Notes: generated by a model from the sequence alone, not told the origin. 64,000 nt of DNA from Paludibacter jiangxiensis (GCF_001618385.1 NZ_BDCR01000004.1:744001-808000); one strand, 5' to 3'; counted from the stretch's first letter, positions 24,930 to 35,178 are shown. Program-made: numbers and translations.

Positions 24930-26660
24930 TCAATACATCAGGTACGCCTTCAAATATCCAACATGATATGATCGGGTCCTGCGATTATAATCTCCAGACA
25001 CAGAGATAATAATCATTCTATAATTAGGCCCGTTCAAAGTCATTTCTTCTTTAGTGCATCTATTTCTCTTTTCAGTTCCCGCATTCACAAACTGCTGTAG
25101 CCTGGATCCCAGCGAAACCGTTATATATCTGGATGGCTGCGTTTTGATTTGAACCAAAACAACAGCTCCATCAATTTTCAAAACAACATTTTCATCCTCG
25201 TATGGATTATCCGGAGAGAACGACTTGTTAATCGCCACAATGTTTGAATAAGGAGCCACTTTGGACGACCAGGTATTTTCTGGTTGCCAGGCATCAAATT
25301 GCTGAATGACTTTAGAGTTTGTTTCCTGTATTCCAAAACGATTCACTATTTCCCGTGAACTCATTTTACTAACGGGATATGCAAACAAATACTGCAAGCT
25401 TTCCACACCGTATGTATCAAAGAGATAATTAGTGATCTCTGTAATTCTGTCTTTTGAAGTTGAATCTACATACATTGCCGGAATCTTCATTTTTACTGTC
25501 CCTCCATTTTCCAGAAAATGCAAACCCGATAGGCGACTCTTCAATTCATGACGCAAACTATATTTGGAGATATTCCCAATGCTCCATGGACCTACCGATG
25601 ATAGAAATGCAACCAATGCAAACGACACAACAATCCACTTAATATATTTTGATTTCACAATAAACAACCAGATACTGACACCAAACAACCACAAATTCAG
25701 CAACAAGACATAGAGACGATTAATCGTCATGCCGTAATCATCCAGCCTTCTTGCAATAGCAACAAACATCAACACTAACAAAGGAAGAAGAACCAACGGA
25801 AAATATTTTGCCAACCACACCACCGTTCGGTTTTCCCCCCGAATACGAAGCGGATAAAGAATTATTATTGTAAGCAGCCCTCCGATTCCAAGCGCAGACA
25901 CCAACATGGAAACCCACCCATTGGGTAATTCCCACTTCGCAATTATCTGAAACATGTACACATACAAAATTGACAGATAAATACAAAGGATTGGCAACAG
26001 AATATACAGTCCGAGTATTTTGAGCACTTTATTAAATTGGACTCGACTATCAAATTTCTCATCCGAATGAGGGATTGACGCCAGCCAATAAACCGGGGCA
26101 AAAATCACAAAACAAAAAACATTGAGGTATCCATATATTTTTTCGTTTATAACAACATGGAATAATTTATCGAGCGACAGAAGCGCCAGACCCAATCCAC
26201 CCATCAGTACTGATGCGAAAAGATACGTCACCAGCAACAGTACAATAATATTATACACAAAGTTCCAAAATGGAATTTCGCAGGCCTTTTTCAGAAAAGC
26301 AATAAAAAATATGGATAATGCAAATGAGACCGAGACAACAACCACCTGATAAATATGTACAGGCTGCATGTGTTTAGGCAAGGTTAAACAATAAACAAGC
26401 CAGACTATTACCACCAGAATCTCCACTGATATAGCAGCGAGTTTATTTCTCATCTCCTCACATAACAGGGTGGTAGCGATTGACAAGAAGACTCCCCCCA
26501 AAAACAAAGGCCACATAAATTCGCTGATTTCAACCTTATAGTCATGAATTTTCAGCACAAACAGCACGCTTGTTCCTAAAACAAACAACAATGATAAAGG
26601 GAAACGAACTAACACCAGCTTTAGCTTTTCGTTCCAGTTCTTAAAAAAATAGAGTTTCAT
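24930..26660 (-). CDS. DUF4153 family multi-spanning membrane protein
   Basis: 576 residues with about ten hydrophobic segments from residue 15 to about 350 (for example VRFPLSLLFVLGTSVLFVL, MWPLFLGGVFLSIATTLL, ISVEILVVIVWLVYCLTL, VVVVSVSFALSIFFIAFL). A soluble C-terminal region of about 200 residues follows, probably outside the membrane, with TITEITNYLFDTYGVESLQYLF-like and beta segments. The pattern matches DUF4153 inner-membrane proteins of Bacteroidetes. No function is known. Monocistronic between the ApgM-like gene and a divergent DUF2851 gene. Confidence 0.75.
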   Translation of the reverse strand: MKLYFFKNWNEKLKLVLVRFPLSLLFVLGTSVLFVLKIHDYKVEISEFMWPLFLGGVFLSIATTLLCEEMRNKLAAISVEILVVIVWLVYCLTLPKHMQPVHIYQVVVVSVSFALSIFFIAFLKKACEIPFWNFVYNIIVLLLVTYLFASVLMGGLGLALLSLDKLFHVVINEKIYGYLNVFCFVIFAPVYWLASIPHSDEKFDSRVQFNKVLKILGLYILLPILCIYLSILYVYMFQIIAKWELPNGWVSMLVSALGIGGLLTIIILYPLRIRGENRTVVWLAKYFPLVLLPLLVLMFVAIARRLDDYGMTINRLYVLLLNLWLFGVSIWLFIVKSKYIKWIVVSFALVAFLSSVGPWSIGNISKYSLRHELKSRLSGLHFLENGGTVKMKIPAMYVDSTSKDRITEITNYLFDTYGVESLQYLFAYPVSKMSSREIVNRFGIQETNSKVIQQFDAWQPENTWSSKVAPYSNIVAINKSFSPDNPYEDENVVLKIDGAVVLVQIKTQPSRYITVSLGSRLQQFVNAGTEKRNRCTKEEMTLNGPNYRMIIISVSGDYNRRTRSYHVGYLKAYLMY

Positions 26661-26819
26661 AGTCTGGCTGATTTAATGTAGTTACAAAAATAAAATTTGC
26701 TTAACAAAGAGAAACAATCAATTGACTTCAAAGATACTACCTACACTAACAAATCTGCGCATAAGAAGTTCATTTTACCAACAGACCAATACATATTTTT
26801 CAAATTAAACAAAATCTGC

Positions 26820-26827
26820 TAACTTTG
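26820..26827 (+). promoter_or_regulatory. -7 element of the DUF2851 gene
   Basis: TAACTTTG matches TAnnTTTG; a TTTT at 26797-26800 sits at the -33 position. Leader about 38 nt. Confidence 0.55.
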
Positions 26828-26871
26828 AGTCACTACACAAAGAGAAAAATCTAAACATAAATTACTTACGG

Positions 26872-28143
26872 ATGAAGGAAGCACTACTCCAGTATGCATG
26901 GCAGCATAAACTTTTCTACGCTGGCAATCTGGCTACAATCAAAGGGAAAAGAGTCGAAGTCATAGATCCCGGACAAATAAACAGAGATGCGGGACCTGAT
27001 TTTTTTAACGCAAAAATCAAAATCGGAGAAACTGTGTGGGCCGGCAATGTTGAAGTGCACATAAATTCGTCTGACTGGAAAGACCATCACCATACCAATG
27101 ACAGTGCCTACAACAATATCATTCTACACGTTATAGCCAAACATGACGCTGACATTTTCAGAATTTCCGGTGAAGAAATCGAACAATTACTACTCCCCTG
27201 CTACGAAGATCTTGAATCACGACACGAAGCATTGATGGGACAAAAATCGTTTGTTTCGTGTGCTGAACATTTAGATAAAGTTCCACGTATTCTTCTTTCC
27301 GACTGGAAAAATGCATTGCTAACAGAACGACTTGAGCTTAAAGTAAACGATATTGAAACACTTCTTCAAAACACGCAGAACAATTGGGAAGAAGCTTTTT
27401 ATATAACATTGGCGCGTAATTTCGGAACAGGCATCAATTCTATTCCATTTGAACTTTTAGCCAAGAGTTTACCGCAGATATACCTAGCAAAACACAAAGA
27501 CAATCTGACGCAAATTGAAGCGATGCTATTCGGTCAATCCGGACTACTAAATCAATCGCCGGCAAGCGATTATACAGACAAATTAAAACAGGAATACTCC
27601 TTTCTGAAAGCCAAATATCAACTCCAACCGATTGACGCCCATCTTTGGAAACTACTCCGCTTGCGCCCGCAAAATTTTCCTCACGTCCGGATTGCCCAGT
27701 TTGCTACTTTAACGAACAAATCCTCCAAACTCTTCTCAAAAGTTGTCAATGCAAAATCCATCGAAGAAATGGAGTCTTTGTTTGAATGTAGCACATCCGA
27801 ATACTGGCAATCGCATTATACCTTCAACAAAGCCGCAGATTCAAAGAACAAAGCGATAGGTAAATCAACCATCAAAATTTTATTAATCAACACGGCTGCT
27901 CCGTTCCTATTTGCTTACGGACGATACAAAAACGACGAAAGAATGCAGGAAAAAGCACTTACATTGTTGGAACAAGTTACTCCCGAGCAAAACAGTATTA
28001 TCAAAAACTGGAAGCAATACAATATCGCTGCAACCTCCGCTTTTGACAGTCAGGCCCTCATTCATCTCAAAAAACATTATTGCGATTGTAAAAAGTGCCT
28101 TCAATGCCGCATAGGACATTATGTGCTGAAACACGACTCTTAA
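26872..28143 (+). CDS. DUF2851 family protein
   Basis: 423 residues. The N-terminus (LLQYAWQHKLFYAGNLATIKGKRVEVIDPGQINRDAGPDFFNAKIKIGETVWAGNVEVHINSSDWKDHHHTNDSAYNNIILHVI) is a hallmark of DUF2851. Its VEVIDPG...N-DAGPDFFNA...GNVEVH-SDW pattern resembles a nuclease-like core, with D, E and H residues that could hold metal, though this is inference. The rest is helical. A C-terminal CDCKKCLQCRIGHYVL cluster of cysteines could bind zinc. It is cytoplasmic, with no signal peptide. Transcribed alone. Confidence 0.8.
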   Translation: MKEALLQYAWQHKLFYAGNLATIKGKRVEVIDPGQINRDAGPDFFNAKIKIGETVWAGNVEVHINSSDWKDHHHTNDSAYNNIILHVIAKHDADIFRISGEEIEQLLLPCYEDLESRHEALMGQKSFVSCAEHLDKVPRILLSDWKNALLTERLELKVNDIETLLQNTQNNWEEAFYITLARNFGTGINSIPFELLAKSLPQIYLAKHKDNLTQIEAMLFGQSGLLNQSPASDYTDKLKQEYSFLKAKYQLQPIDAHLWKLLRLRPQNFPHVRIAQFATLTNKSSKLFSKVVNAKSIEEMESLFECSTSEYWQSHYTFNKAADSKNKAIGKSTIKILLINTAAPFLFAYGRYKNDERMQEKALTLLEQVTPEQNSIIKNWKQYNIAATSAFDSQALIHLKKHYCDCKKCLQCRIGHYVLKHDS

Positions 28144-28268
28144 ACCGAAAAAATTACACAAAAATACCAAACCGAACATTAAACTTTTTAGCGTTTCTTG
28201 TATCTAACTAATAATTATTATTTGAAACACACCTTTCCCAATAATTTAACCGCTAAATTTTAGACTAA

Positions 28269-31175
28269 ATGAAAAATTTGTTTCTCGCTCTGTTTCTAAT
28301 TCTTTCGGCGACTGTTTCGGCTCAAAACATCACGGCAACCGGATCTATTTTTGATTCGAAGCACCAGCCACTGGTTGGGGCCACCGCAACTCTCGTTAGC
28401 AAAAGCAACCCAAACCATAAGTTGGGTGATGTCGCAAATGCCAACGGTAATTTTACTGTCAAAGGGCTATCGATTGGTACATACACCATGCAAATTTCGT
28501 TTGTAGGATTTACGACTCTGACCAAGAGTATTGAAATAAAACAAAACAATCAACGCTTAGGAAGTTTTACACTAAAAGAAGAGTCGATAGACCTCAAAGA
28601 AATAACTGCTGTAGGTCGGGCAACAAGAGCGCAACAAACAGAAGATACCATTAAATACAATGCTGATGCCTTTAAAACCATTCAGGGTGCTGATGCAAGC
28701 ACGCTGATTTCTAAAATGCCGGGTATCGTAGTGGACGGATCGGGCAAAATACAGGCTCAGGGTGAAACAGTACAGAAAGTAATGGTAGATGGCAAACCGT
28801 TTTTTGACGGTGACCCGAACTTAGCTTTGAAGAATTTGCCGGCAGAAGTTGTACAAAACATCGAAGTATTTGACAAGAAAAGCGAACAAGCCGAATTTAC
28901 CGGATTTGAAGATGGAAACTCGGTCAAAACGATCAATGTTATCACCCGAAGAGGCATGCAAACCGGAGTGTTCGGAAAACTGAATGCCGGTATCGGAATA
29001 AACGAAGACAACAAGACCGATTACCAGGGATCACTCTCTATGAATATCTTCAAAGGCAATCGCCGCATTACCCTGCTGGGAATGTCTAACAACATTAATC
29101 AACAAAACTTTTCGCAGGACGATTTAGCTGGCATAATGGGCGGTGGAATGGGAATGGGACGAGGTGGTCGTGGCGGAGGCTTCGGCGGTGGTTCCACATT
29201 GGTTTCGGGCGGTGGCGGTATAACCAAAACCAATGCCGGTGGGTTAAACTATACCGATAAATGGGGAAAGAAAATCGATATTACCGGTGGTTATTTCTTC
29301 AACATAACAAACAACACTTTGATCCAATCAAAGAATGATACCTATTTCAAGCAGGATGCATTGGGTCGATTCCAAACTTCGGACGAAAACGATTTTTCTC
29401 AAACAAAGAATATCAACCACCGTTTCAATCTCAAACTGGACTATCAGATCGACGCGAACAACTCGTTGACATTTATGCCGAACTTAAGTTTCCAGTCCAA
29501 CAACGGAAATAGTTCGATGCTCTATAACACCTATCTGAACGGAGCCTCATCAACTAAAACCAACACGGCCACGAGCCGAGATGTAACTGCCAACAATCTA
29601 TCGGGTATGTTGTTATATCGTCACCGGTTTAGCAAGTCTGGACGAACCATTTCACTTACCTTGAATGGAAGTTCCAACCAAAACAACAATGACGGATATA
29701 CCGAAAAACATTTCCTAAACAATGTAATAACAGAAGATGACTATCAAACGATTCTGAACAATTCAAACGGCTATAGTCTGGGGGCCAATGCCATATACAC
29801 CGAGCCATTGAGTAAAACATCGCAATTGCAAGCCACCTACCGCGTCAATTACAACCACCGCGACATCGACAAGCAAACAAGAGATCGTTTGACGATGGTT
29901 TTGGACACCGCATTGTCCAACTTATACAACAGCGACTATCTTACACAATCGGGTGGTTTGGGATATCGTCTCAGCAGTAAAGGATTAATGTTGATGGCTA
30001 ATGTCGATGTTCAACATGCAGCCCTTCAGGGAGATCAGACCTATCCATTAATGGTCAATACCGATAAGTCGTATAACAGTATATTACCCAATATGATGTT
30101 GAATTACCGTTTCAACCCATACAATACGATAAGAGTATTTTTACGTGCGTCAACATCTGCTCCGTCAATTCAACAGTTACAAAATGTCATCGACAACTCA
30201 AATCCGGCTGCTATCACCGGAGGGAACCCGAATCTGAACCAGCAAATATCAAACAACGCCATGTTCCGATACACTTTCACCCCAAAATCGGGTCAAACCC
30301 TGATCGTCATGTTCAGTGCTGGTAACACCCTGCATTACATCGGGAATTCAACTATTTTGGCTACCAAAGATAGTGTATTGCAAAAAGGCATTATTCTCCG
30401 AAATGGTGCTCAATACAGCTCTCCGGTCAACTTAACCGGTAGCTGGAACATGAATTCGATGTTTACATTTGGATTTCCGGTCGACTTTCTCAAGAGCAAC
30501 CTGAATATTTCGACCAATTTCGGATTCAATCAGATTCCCTCTCTTTACAACGGGGTAAAACAGATGACTAAAAACTACACTATCGCGCCTAAGGCAATCC
30601 TCGGAAGTAACATCAGCGACAAGCTCGACTTTACCCTCTCTTATGGTGCAGCCTATAACATTGCCCGTAACAATGTATCCTCAATATCGAACAATACCTA
30701 TTTGAATCAAACAGCTAGTTTCAAGCTCGACTGGATATTCTGGAAAGGATTGACCTTCCAAAACAACATGTCTTACCAAAACTACCGCAGTTTTGCGAAT
30801 AGTCTTTCAAGCGGTTTTTCTCAAAACTACTTTATGTGGACTGCCAGTGTGGGTAAAAAAATCATGAAAAATGACAGAGGGGAGATCAAGCTACAGGCTT
30901 ATGACATCCTACGCCAGAACAAATCGTTGACACGCAATGTTTACGACAATTATTACGAAGATGCAATATCGAATGTAATGAAGCCATTTGTAATGTTGAG
31001 TTTCACATACGATTTACGTAATTTCAGCGGACAAAAATATCAACAGCAACAACAAAAACAGAATCGCCAAAGACAACAAATGTGGGAAAAAGGCGGAATG
31101 CCTCCTGCCGGTAGTATGCCTCCCGGAGGCGGTATGCCAGGTGGAATGCCTCCTGGCGGTATGCCAATGATGTAA
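28269..31175 (+). CDS. Outer-membrane beta-barrel protein, TonB-receptor-like, with carboxypeptidase-regulatory domain
   Basis: 968 residues. Signal peptide MKNLFLALFLILSATVSAQ, a CarboxypepD-regulatory-like domain (about 22-105; SIFDSKHQPLVGATATL...GNFTVKGLSIGTYTMQISFVGF), a plug domain (about 125-235; GADASTLISKMPGIVVDGSGKI...VMVDGKPFFDGDPNLALKNLPAEVVQNIEVFDKKSEQAEFTGFEDGNSVKTINVITRR) and a long barrel (outer membrane protein beta-barrel family). A Gly-rich loop (about 288-320) and a Gln-rich then Gly/Met/Pro-rich C-terminus (MPPGG-type repeats) stand out. A normal TonB-dependent receptor ends in an aromatic residue, which this one lacks. Substrate unknown; no SusD partner is adjacent. Confidence 0.8.
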   Translation: MKNLFLALFLILSATVSAQNITATGSIFDSKHQPLVGATATLVSKSNPNHKLGDVANANGNFTVKGLSIGTYTMQISFVGFTTLTKSIEIKQNNQRLGSFTLKEESIDLKEITAVGRATRAQQTEDTIKYNADAFKTIQGADASTLISKMPGIVVDGSGKIQAQGETVQKVMVDGKPFFDGDPNLALKNLPAEVVQNIEVFDKKSEQAEFTGFEDGNSVKTINVITRRGMQTGVFGKLNAGIGINEDNKTDYQGSLSMNIFKGNRRITLLGMSNNINQQNFSQDDLAGIMGGGMGMGRGGRGGGFGGGSTLVSGGGGITKTNAGGLNYTDKWGKKIDITGGYFFNITNNTLIQSKNDTYFKQDALGRFQTSDENDFSQTKNINHRFNLKLDYQIDANNSLTFMPNLSFQSNNGNSSMLYNTYLNGASSTKTNTATSRDVTANNLSGMLLYRHRFSKSGRTISLTLNGSSNQNNNDGYTEKHFLNNVITEDDYQTILNNSNGYSLGANAIYTEPLSKTSQLQATYRVNYNHRDIDKQTRDRLTMVLDTALSNLYNSDYLTQSGGLGYRLSSKGLMLMANVDVQHAALQGDQTYPLMVNTDKSYNSILPNMMLNYRFNPYNTIRVFLRASTSAPSIQQLQNVIDNSNPAAITGGNPNLNQQISNNAMFRYTFTPKSGQTLIVMFSAGNTLHYIGNSTILATKDSVLQKGIILRNGAQYSSPVNLTGSWNMNSMFTFGFPVDFLKSNLNISTNFGFNQIPSLYNGVKQMTKNYTIAPKAILGSNISDKLDFTLSYGAAYNIARNNVSSISNNTYLNQTASFKLDWIFWKGLTFQNNMSYQNYRSFANSLSSGFSQNYFMWTASVGKKIMKNDRGEIKLQAYDILRQNKSLTRNVYDNYYEDAISNVMKPFVMLSFTYDLRNFSGQKYQQQQQKQNRQRQQMWEKGGMPPAGSMPPGGGMPGGMPPGGMPMM

Positions 31176-31191
31176 TTCTAAAACTCAACGG

Positions 31192-31230
31192 AAAGGCAGT
31201 AAGTAAAGAAGATTACTTACTGCCTTTTTC
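31192..31230 (+). terminator. Terminator of the barrel-protein gene
   Basis: A 15-bp perfect stem (AAAGGCAGTAAGTAA with its complement), 6-nt loop, then TTTTTC. Confidence 0.9.
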
Positions 31231-31241
31231 TTTTACTCCCA

Positions 31242-31272
31242 TTTTAGGATGCGACGGCTTTTCTTAACTTTG
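31242..31272 (+). promoter_or_regulatory. Promoter of the nitrilase-transglutaminase operon
   Basis: A TTTT box (31242-31245), 19 nt, then TAACTTTG (31265-31272). It falls inside the upstream extension of the open frame, which argues for the start at 31297. Confidence 0.6.
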
Positions 31273-31296
31273 TACGGAAAAATCAGCCCGCATAAG

Positions 31297-32025
31297 ATGA
31301 AAATTTGTATCGTCCAGACATCCGCCTTCAAAGGTGATATTGAAAAAAATATTTCCAAACATCTGCAATTTCTTGATCTTGCCATTGCAAACCAATGCGA
31401 TTTGGTGGTGTTTCCTGAACTCTCTCTTACCGGCTATGAGCCAACGCTTGCCAAAGAACTTGCAACAACCAGTAATGATGATCGACTCAGTTGTTTTCAA
31501 AAAATAAGTGATCAGCAAAATATCATTATCTGTATCGGATTACCGACTCAAATGGATGCAACGCTTTTTATCAGCATGATCATCTTCCAACCTGACAAAG
31601 AGCCCATCACTTATTCAAAGCAACACCGCTACCCTAGTGAGGTCGATTATTTCTCTCCGGGAGCTACGCCTGTTTATCTCCATATTGACGAAACAGTTGT
31701 TGCGCCGGCCATCTGTTATGAACTATCGGTTTCTCAACATGCAGAGAATGCATACCGCAATCAGGCATCCGTTTACCTTGCCAGCGTGCTTAATTCAGTA
31801 AGCGGCGTAGATGCGGACTTACAAAAACTATCCGACATCGCACGAAAATATCACATGACAACTGTTATGGCAAACTATGTGGGCGAATCGGGAGGATATG
31901 AGTGTGCCGGCAAAAGCTCGGTTTGGCATGCAGACGGCAATTTGGCAGGTCAACTCGATGGCACAAGCGAAGGAATCCTTATCTACGACACAACGACCAA
32001 ATCTGTATTTCAAAAATTGATATAA
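31297..32025 (+). CDS. Carbon-nitrogen hydrolase (nitrilase superfamily)
   Basis: 242 residues from the ATG at 31297 (MKICIVQTSAFKGD, the usual first strand); the frame is open 16 codons upstream but covers the promoter. The catalytic Glu41 (VVFPELSLTGYEP), Lys108 (YSKQHRYP) and Cys140 (APAICYELS) are all present, so it is predicted to be an active amidase-type enzyme. The exact substrate cannot be told. The transglutaminase-like gene follows after 9 nt, an operon. No signal peptide, so cytoplasmic. Confidence 0.88.
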   Translation: MKICIVQTSAFKGDIEKNISKHLQFLDLAIANQCDLVVFPELSLTGYEPTLAKELATTSNDDRLSCFQKISDQQNIIICIGLPTQMDATLFISMIIFQPDKEPITYSKQHRYPSEVDYFSPGATPVYLHIDETVVAPAICYELSVSQHAENAYRNQASVYLASVLNSVSGVDADLQKLSDIARKYHMTTVMANYVGESGGYECAGKSSVWHADGNLAGQLDGTSEGILIYDTTTKSVFQKLI

Positions 32026-32034
32026 CCCGATCCT

Positions 32035-33201
32035 ATGAGATTCAAAATTCTTTTTCTGCTTTTACTCTGCATATCTTTACATTCACAGGCTCAAACCGAT
32101 TATCCCTCCGTTGATCAGATAGCGCTCCGGCTTCCCGAATCAGAGAGCAAGACAATAAACGGGATTGCGGCTTATATCAACAGCCATTTCAATACCCCGG
32201 ACGATAAAGCCCGTGCTATCTTCTGCTGGATCACCCACAACATTGCCTATGATGTGGAGAACATGTACAAAGTCAACCTCTACCAAAACACAAATGATAT
32301 TGTAGAGCGGACACTGAACACGCGGAAAGGCATTTGCATGTCTTACACCGAACTGTTCAATGCCATTGCAGCAAAAACTGGGTTAAAATCATTTGCAGTA
32401 CAAGGGTACACAAAACAGAACAACAAAGTGGATATACTGCCACACGCGTGGAATGCAGTTCTGATTGGGTTGGAATGGAGTCTAATAGATGCCACCTGGG
32501 GTGCCGGATATATACAAAACGGGAAATTTGTCCGCCACATCGAAAACCGCAATTTCAAACCAAATCCACGCCAGTTCATCAATACGCATATACCATTCGA
32601 TCCATTGTGGCAAATGCTCGATTATACCGTTACCAATCAGGATTTCTACGAAGGAAAAACGGGATCGGCCAATAAGAAGATATTCAACTATAAAGATTCT
32701 TTATCCGAATATCAAACGTTACCGGAAAGTAAACAACTCAGCGATGCCTCCCGGCGAGTGGAAGCCAACGGGGTGAAAAATGCCATGATTTACGAACATT
32801 TGCAACACCTTCACCAACAGTTGGAGTATCTGCATAATTACAAAATGACTGATCTTTTCAATCAGGCCGTCGCTCATTACAATAACGGCATTGCCCTGAT
32901 GAATCAGTTTATCAATTACAGGAATAACCAATTTAATCCGAAGAAAGAAGACAAAGAAATCCGGCAAATGGTGGACACTGTTAGCATAGAACTTTCGGCA
33001 TCACAAAGTAGATTGTCTGAAATTCAAAAGCCGGATGCACAAACAGCGGCATCCATTACTCAGTTAAACAAATCGTTGGAGCAGGCTACCGCCGGAATGA
33101 ACGAACAAAAAGCATTTGTAGATAAATATTTCAAAACCGGGAAATTATTTCGTAAAACATTGTTCTACAAATACACCTTGATGGGCATACCCGTTCGTTG
33201 A
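32035..33201 (+). CDS. Exported transglutaminase-like (kyphoscoliosis-peptidase-like) protein
   Basis: 388 residues. Signal peptide MRFKILFLLLLCISLHSQAQ, then a transglutaminase domain with the catalytic triad Cys101 (RKGICMSYTELF), His137 (LPHAWNAVL) and Asp152 (LIDATWG). The W-I-x-x-N-I-A-Y-D start (CWITHNIAYDVE) is typical of the Cyk3/kyphoscoliosis-type family. The C-terminal half is a helical, coiled-coil-prone region (about 235-375). It would act in the periplasm as a peptidase or cross-linker. It is translated right behind the nitrilase gene. Confidence 0.85.
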   Translation: MRFKILFLLLLCISLHSQAQTDYPSVDQIALRLPESESKTINGIAAYINSHFNTPDDKARAIFCWITHNIAYDVENMYKVNLYQNTNDIVERTLNTRKGICMSYTELFNAIAAKTGLKSFAVQGYTKQNNKVDILPHAWNAVLIGLEWSLIDATWGAGYIQNGKFVRHIENRNFKPNPRQFINTHIPFDPLWQMLDYTVTNQDFYEGKTGSANKKIFNYKDSLSEYQTLPESKQLSDASRRVEANGVKNAMIYEHLQHLHQQLEYLHNYKMTDLFNQAVAHYNNGIALMNQFINYRNNQFNPKKEDKEIRQMVDTVSIELSASQSRLSEIQKPDAQTAASITQLNKSLEQATAGMNEQKAFVDKYFKTGKLFRKTLFYKYTLMGIPVR

Positions 33202-33209
33202 CATTCAGT

Positions 33210-35012
33210 CTACTGTTTTCCGAAATAATCGCGGGTTACCATCAAATCAGAGACATTCCAGGCTGATTTTATATGTTCACGGACGTTAGAAGCTGCTATT
33301 TGTGCCACACCAAACTCATGCATACGTGCATTGACGGCAAACGGAGTTTTTTCGGGAGCAAAAATACTGGTTCCCAAACCATGCCATTGATATTTCTGCA
33401 GGCCGAGAATAGAAATTAAAGACGGATAAATATCAATCTGTCCCATAACCGGAGCATAAGTTTGTTGCCGGTTTCCATTTACAACAATAAAGGGAGTAAG
33501 AGCAGTCTCGGCATTCCATCGCTTTGCATACACCCGCCACTGAGCCGGTTGACGTTTGGTACAATCGTGATCGCCAGTAATAATCAATACCGATTTAGAA
33601 AGCAAGCCGTTACTACGCAGTCCATCAACAAACCTTCCGATACATTGATCCACATAATGAATGGCATTCAGGTAAGCAGCCATGTCGGCAGGACAATTGG
33701 ACGGCACTTTCAGGTAAATGCGGTCATTGGGCAATTTATAGGGATCGTGCGAACTTAACGTAATCATCTGCGCCATAAAAGGCTGTTTAAACGCTTTCAG
33801 CTTTTCCACCGACTGAGCCAAAAAGGTACTGTCGGTGAGTCCCATCTCGTAATACTCATCACAATTATATTGATCGACAGCTATCAGATCGTCATAACCC
33901 AATTGCCTGGTCAAAACTCCCTGATTCCAGAACGAAGCATTACCACCCAGCATGGTATGGGTGTTGTAACCTTTCTCTTTCAACGCCTTTGCCAATGTAA
34001 AATAGCTATTGCGCGCATAACGAAAACAAGCCGCTCCGGTACGGGGAGGAAGCATTCCGGCATTAAATATCAGCTGAGCGTCACTCGAATGTCCGCCATT
34101 TACCTGAGGTACCACATGAGGAGCATACAGGCACGATTCTTCTTTCAGCAATCGATTAAGATTGGGTGTAATTTCAGTTCCGTTCAGCGAATTGCCAATG
34201 GGGAAAGATTCAAGTGACTCCACTATCAGGATGATGACATTCTTGCTTCCGGCTTCGTGAACCGTCACCGGACTCATATCCTTCTTATTATCCTTCAACC
34301 ATTTTTCCACAATTCGTTTCTCCGCCGCTGTCATTTGTGCTTGTTCGTGCAGGAGACTTTTGGCCTGATAAACCCAGCAATGAAAGAAGCCATAAGTTGA
34401 AGCGCCTTCCACCAAATCGTATCGAAACTCATTCTCTTCCGACAGCAGGTTACTCACCTGATTTCTATCCTTAAAAAGGTTATAGCCGATAGTAATCACA
34501 ATGGCAGCCAAAACAACCGCACCACTAATTGCCCTCAAGCGAATAGATTCCGGAATGATTGATTTGCGAAAGAAGAACAGATAGCTCAACAATAATAAGA
34601 CAGATGGAATCGGGAAAAACCAGTCGACTTTCCGGAAGGAACCGAGAATACTGTCGCCCAAGCCATTCAGGTTATTCACCATTGTGAATGAGTCGAAGGG
34701 AAGAAGAGTAAAATAGGTACGGTAATACAACAAGTTACTGATGCAGTAAAAGTTGAGCAAAAACAACACAACCAATAAAATCTCCTTATGCCTGCGCATT
34801 AAAAAATAAGGCAGGACTAAAATCAGCGACGTGGCAATATGAAGAAATACAGACGAAGGAATATCCGTACTAATCGGCTGTTCTACAATGTCCAGAAACA
34901 ACCAGAAATTGTAATAAAAAGCAGCTGTGAACAAGAGGAAAAACAGAATATTGTAGCGATATGGCAACGAATTCTGTAAGAAAAATTTACACCGGAGGAA
35001 GAAGGTTCTCAT
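33210..35012 (-). CDS. LTA synthase-like sulfatase family membrane enzyme
   Basis: 600 residues. Five N-terminal membrane segments (about 20-180) precede an extracytoplasmic alkaline-phosphatase/sulfatase domain. Visible metal-site parts are IVESLESFPIGN (Glu), the nucleophile region NGGHSSDAQL and ITGDHDC (Asp/His) near residue 470. This is the LtaS/OpgB-type phosphoglycerol or phosphoethanolamine transferase fold. In Gram-negatives such enzymes modify periplasmic glycans or lipids; the substrate here is unknown. Its 3' end comes within 9 nt of the convergent transglutaminase gene. Confidence 0.85.
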   Translation of the reverse strand: MRTFFLRCKFFLQNSLPYRYNILFFLLFTAAFYYNFWLFLDIVEQPISTDIPSSVFLHIATSLILVLPYFLMRRHKEILLVVLFLLNFYCISNLLYYRTYFTLLPFDSFTMVNNLNGLGDSILGSFRKVDWFFPIPSVLLLLSYLFFFRKSIIPESIRLRAISGAVVLAAIVITIGYNLFKDRNQVSNLLSEENEFRYDLVEGASTYGFFHCWVYQAKSLLHEQAQMTAAEKRIVEKWLKDNKKDMSPVTVHEAGSKNVIILIVESLESFPIGNSLNGTEITPNLNRLLKEESCLYAPHVVPQVNGGHSSDAQLIFNAGMLPPRTGAACFRYARNSYFTLAKALKEKGYNTHTMLGGNASFWNQGVLTRQLGYDDLIAVDQYNCDEYYEMGLTDSTFLAQSVEKLKAFKQPFMAQMITLSSHDPYKLPNDRIYLKVPSNCPADMAAYLNAIHYVDQCIGRFVDGLRSNGLLSKSVLIITGDHDCTKRQPAQWRVYAKRWNAETALTPFIVVNGNRQQTYAPVMGQIDIYPSLISILGLQKYQWHGLGTSIFAPEKTPFAVNARMHEFGVAQIAASNVREHIKSAWNVSDLMVTRDYFGKQ

Positions 35013-35042
35013 CTAATAATTTGGGCCCTGATTTTGGCGCGA

Positions 35043-35050
35043 CAAAGGTA
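35043..35050 (-). promoter_or_regulatory. -7 element of the LTA synthase-like gene
   Basis: TACCTTTG on the minus strand, about 30 nt upstream of the start codon. No matching -33 box. Confidence 0.45.
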
Positions 35051-35178
35051 TATACTTTTTGGTCAATGCCGCACGACAATTGGTTAAAAATACTAAGAAG
35101 CAACACTTTACAGCAATGGCCACCCTCGGAGTCCCGCTTACTGAATGAAAACATGTCCTAAATTGCATCTATTGTGAT

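Noticed and set aside
33202-33209. Terminator between the convergent transglutaminase and LTA-synthase genes
   Set aside because: Only 8 nt separate the two stop codons; no hairpin can be placed there.
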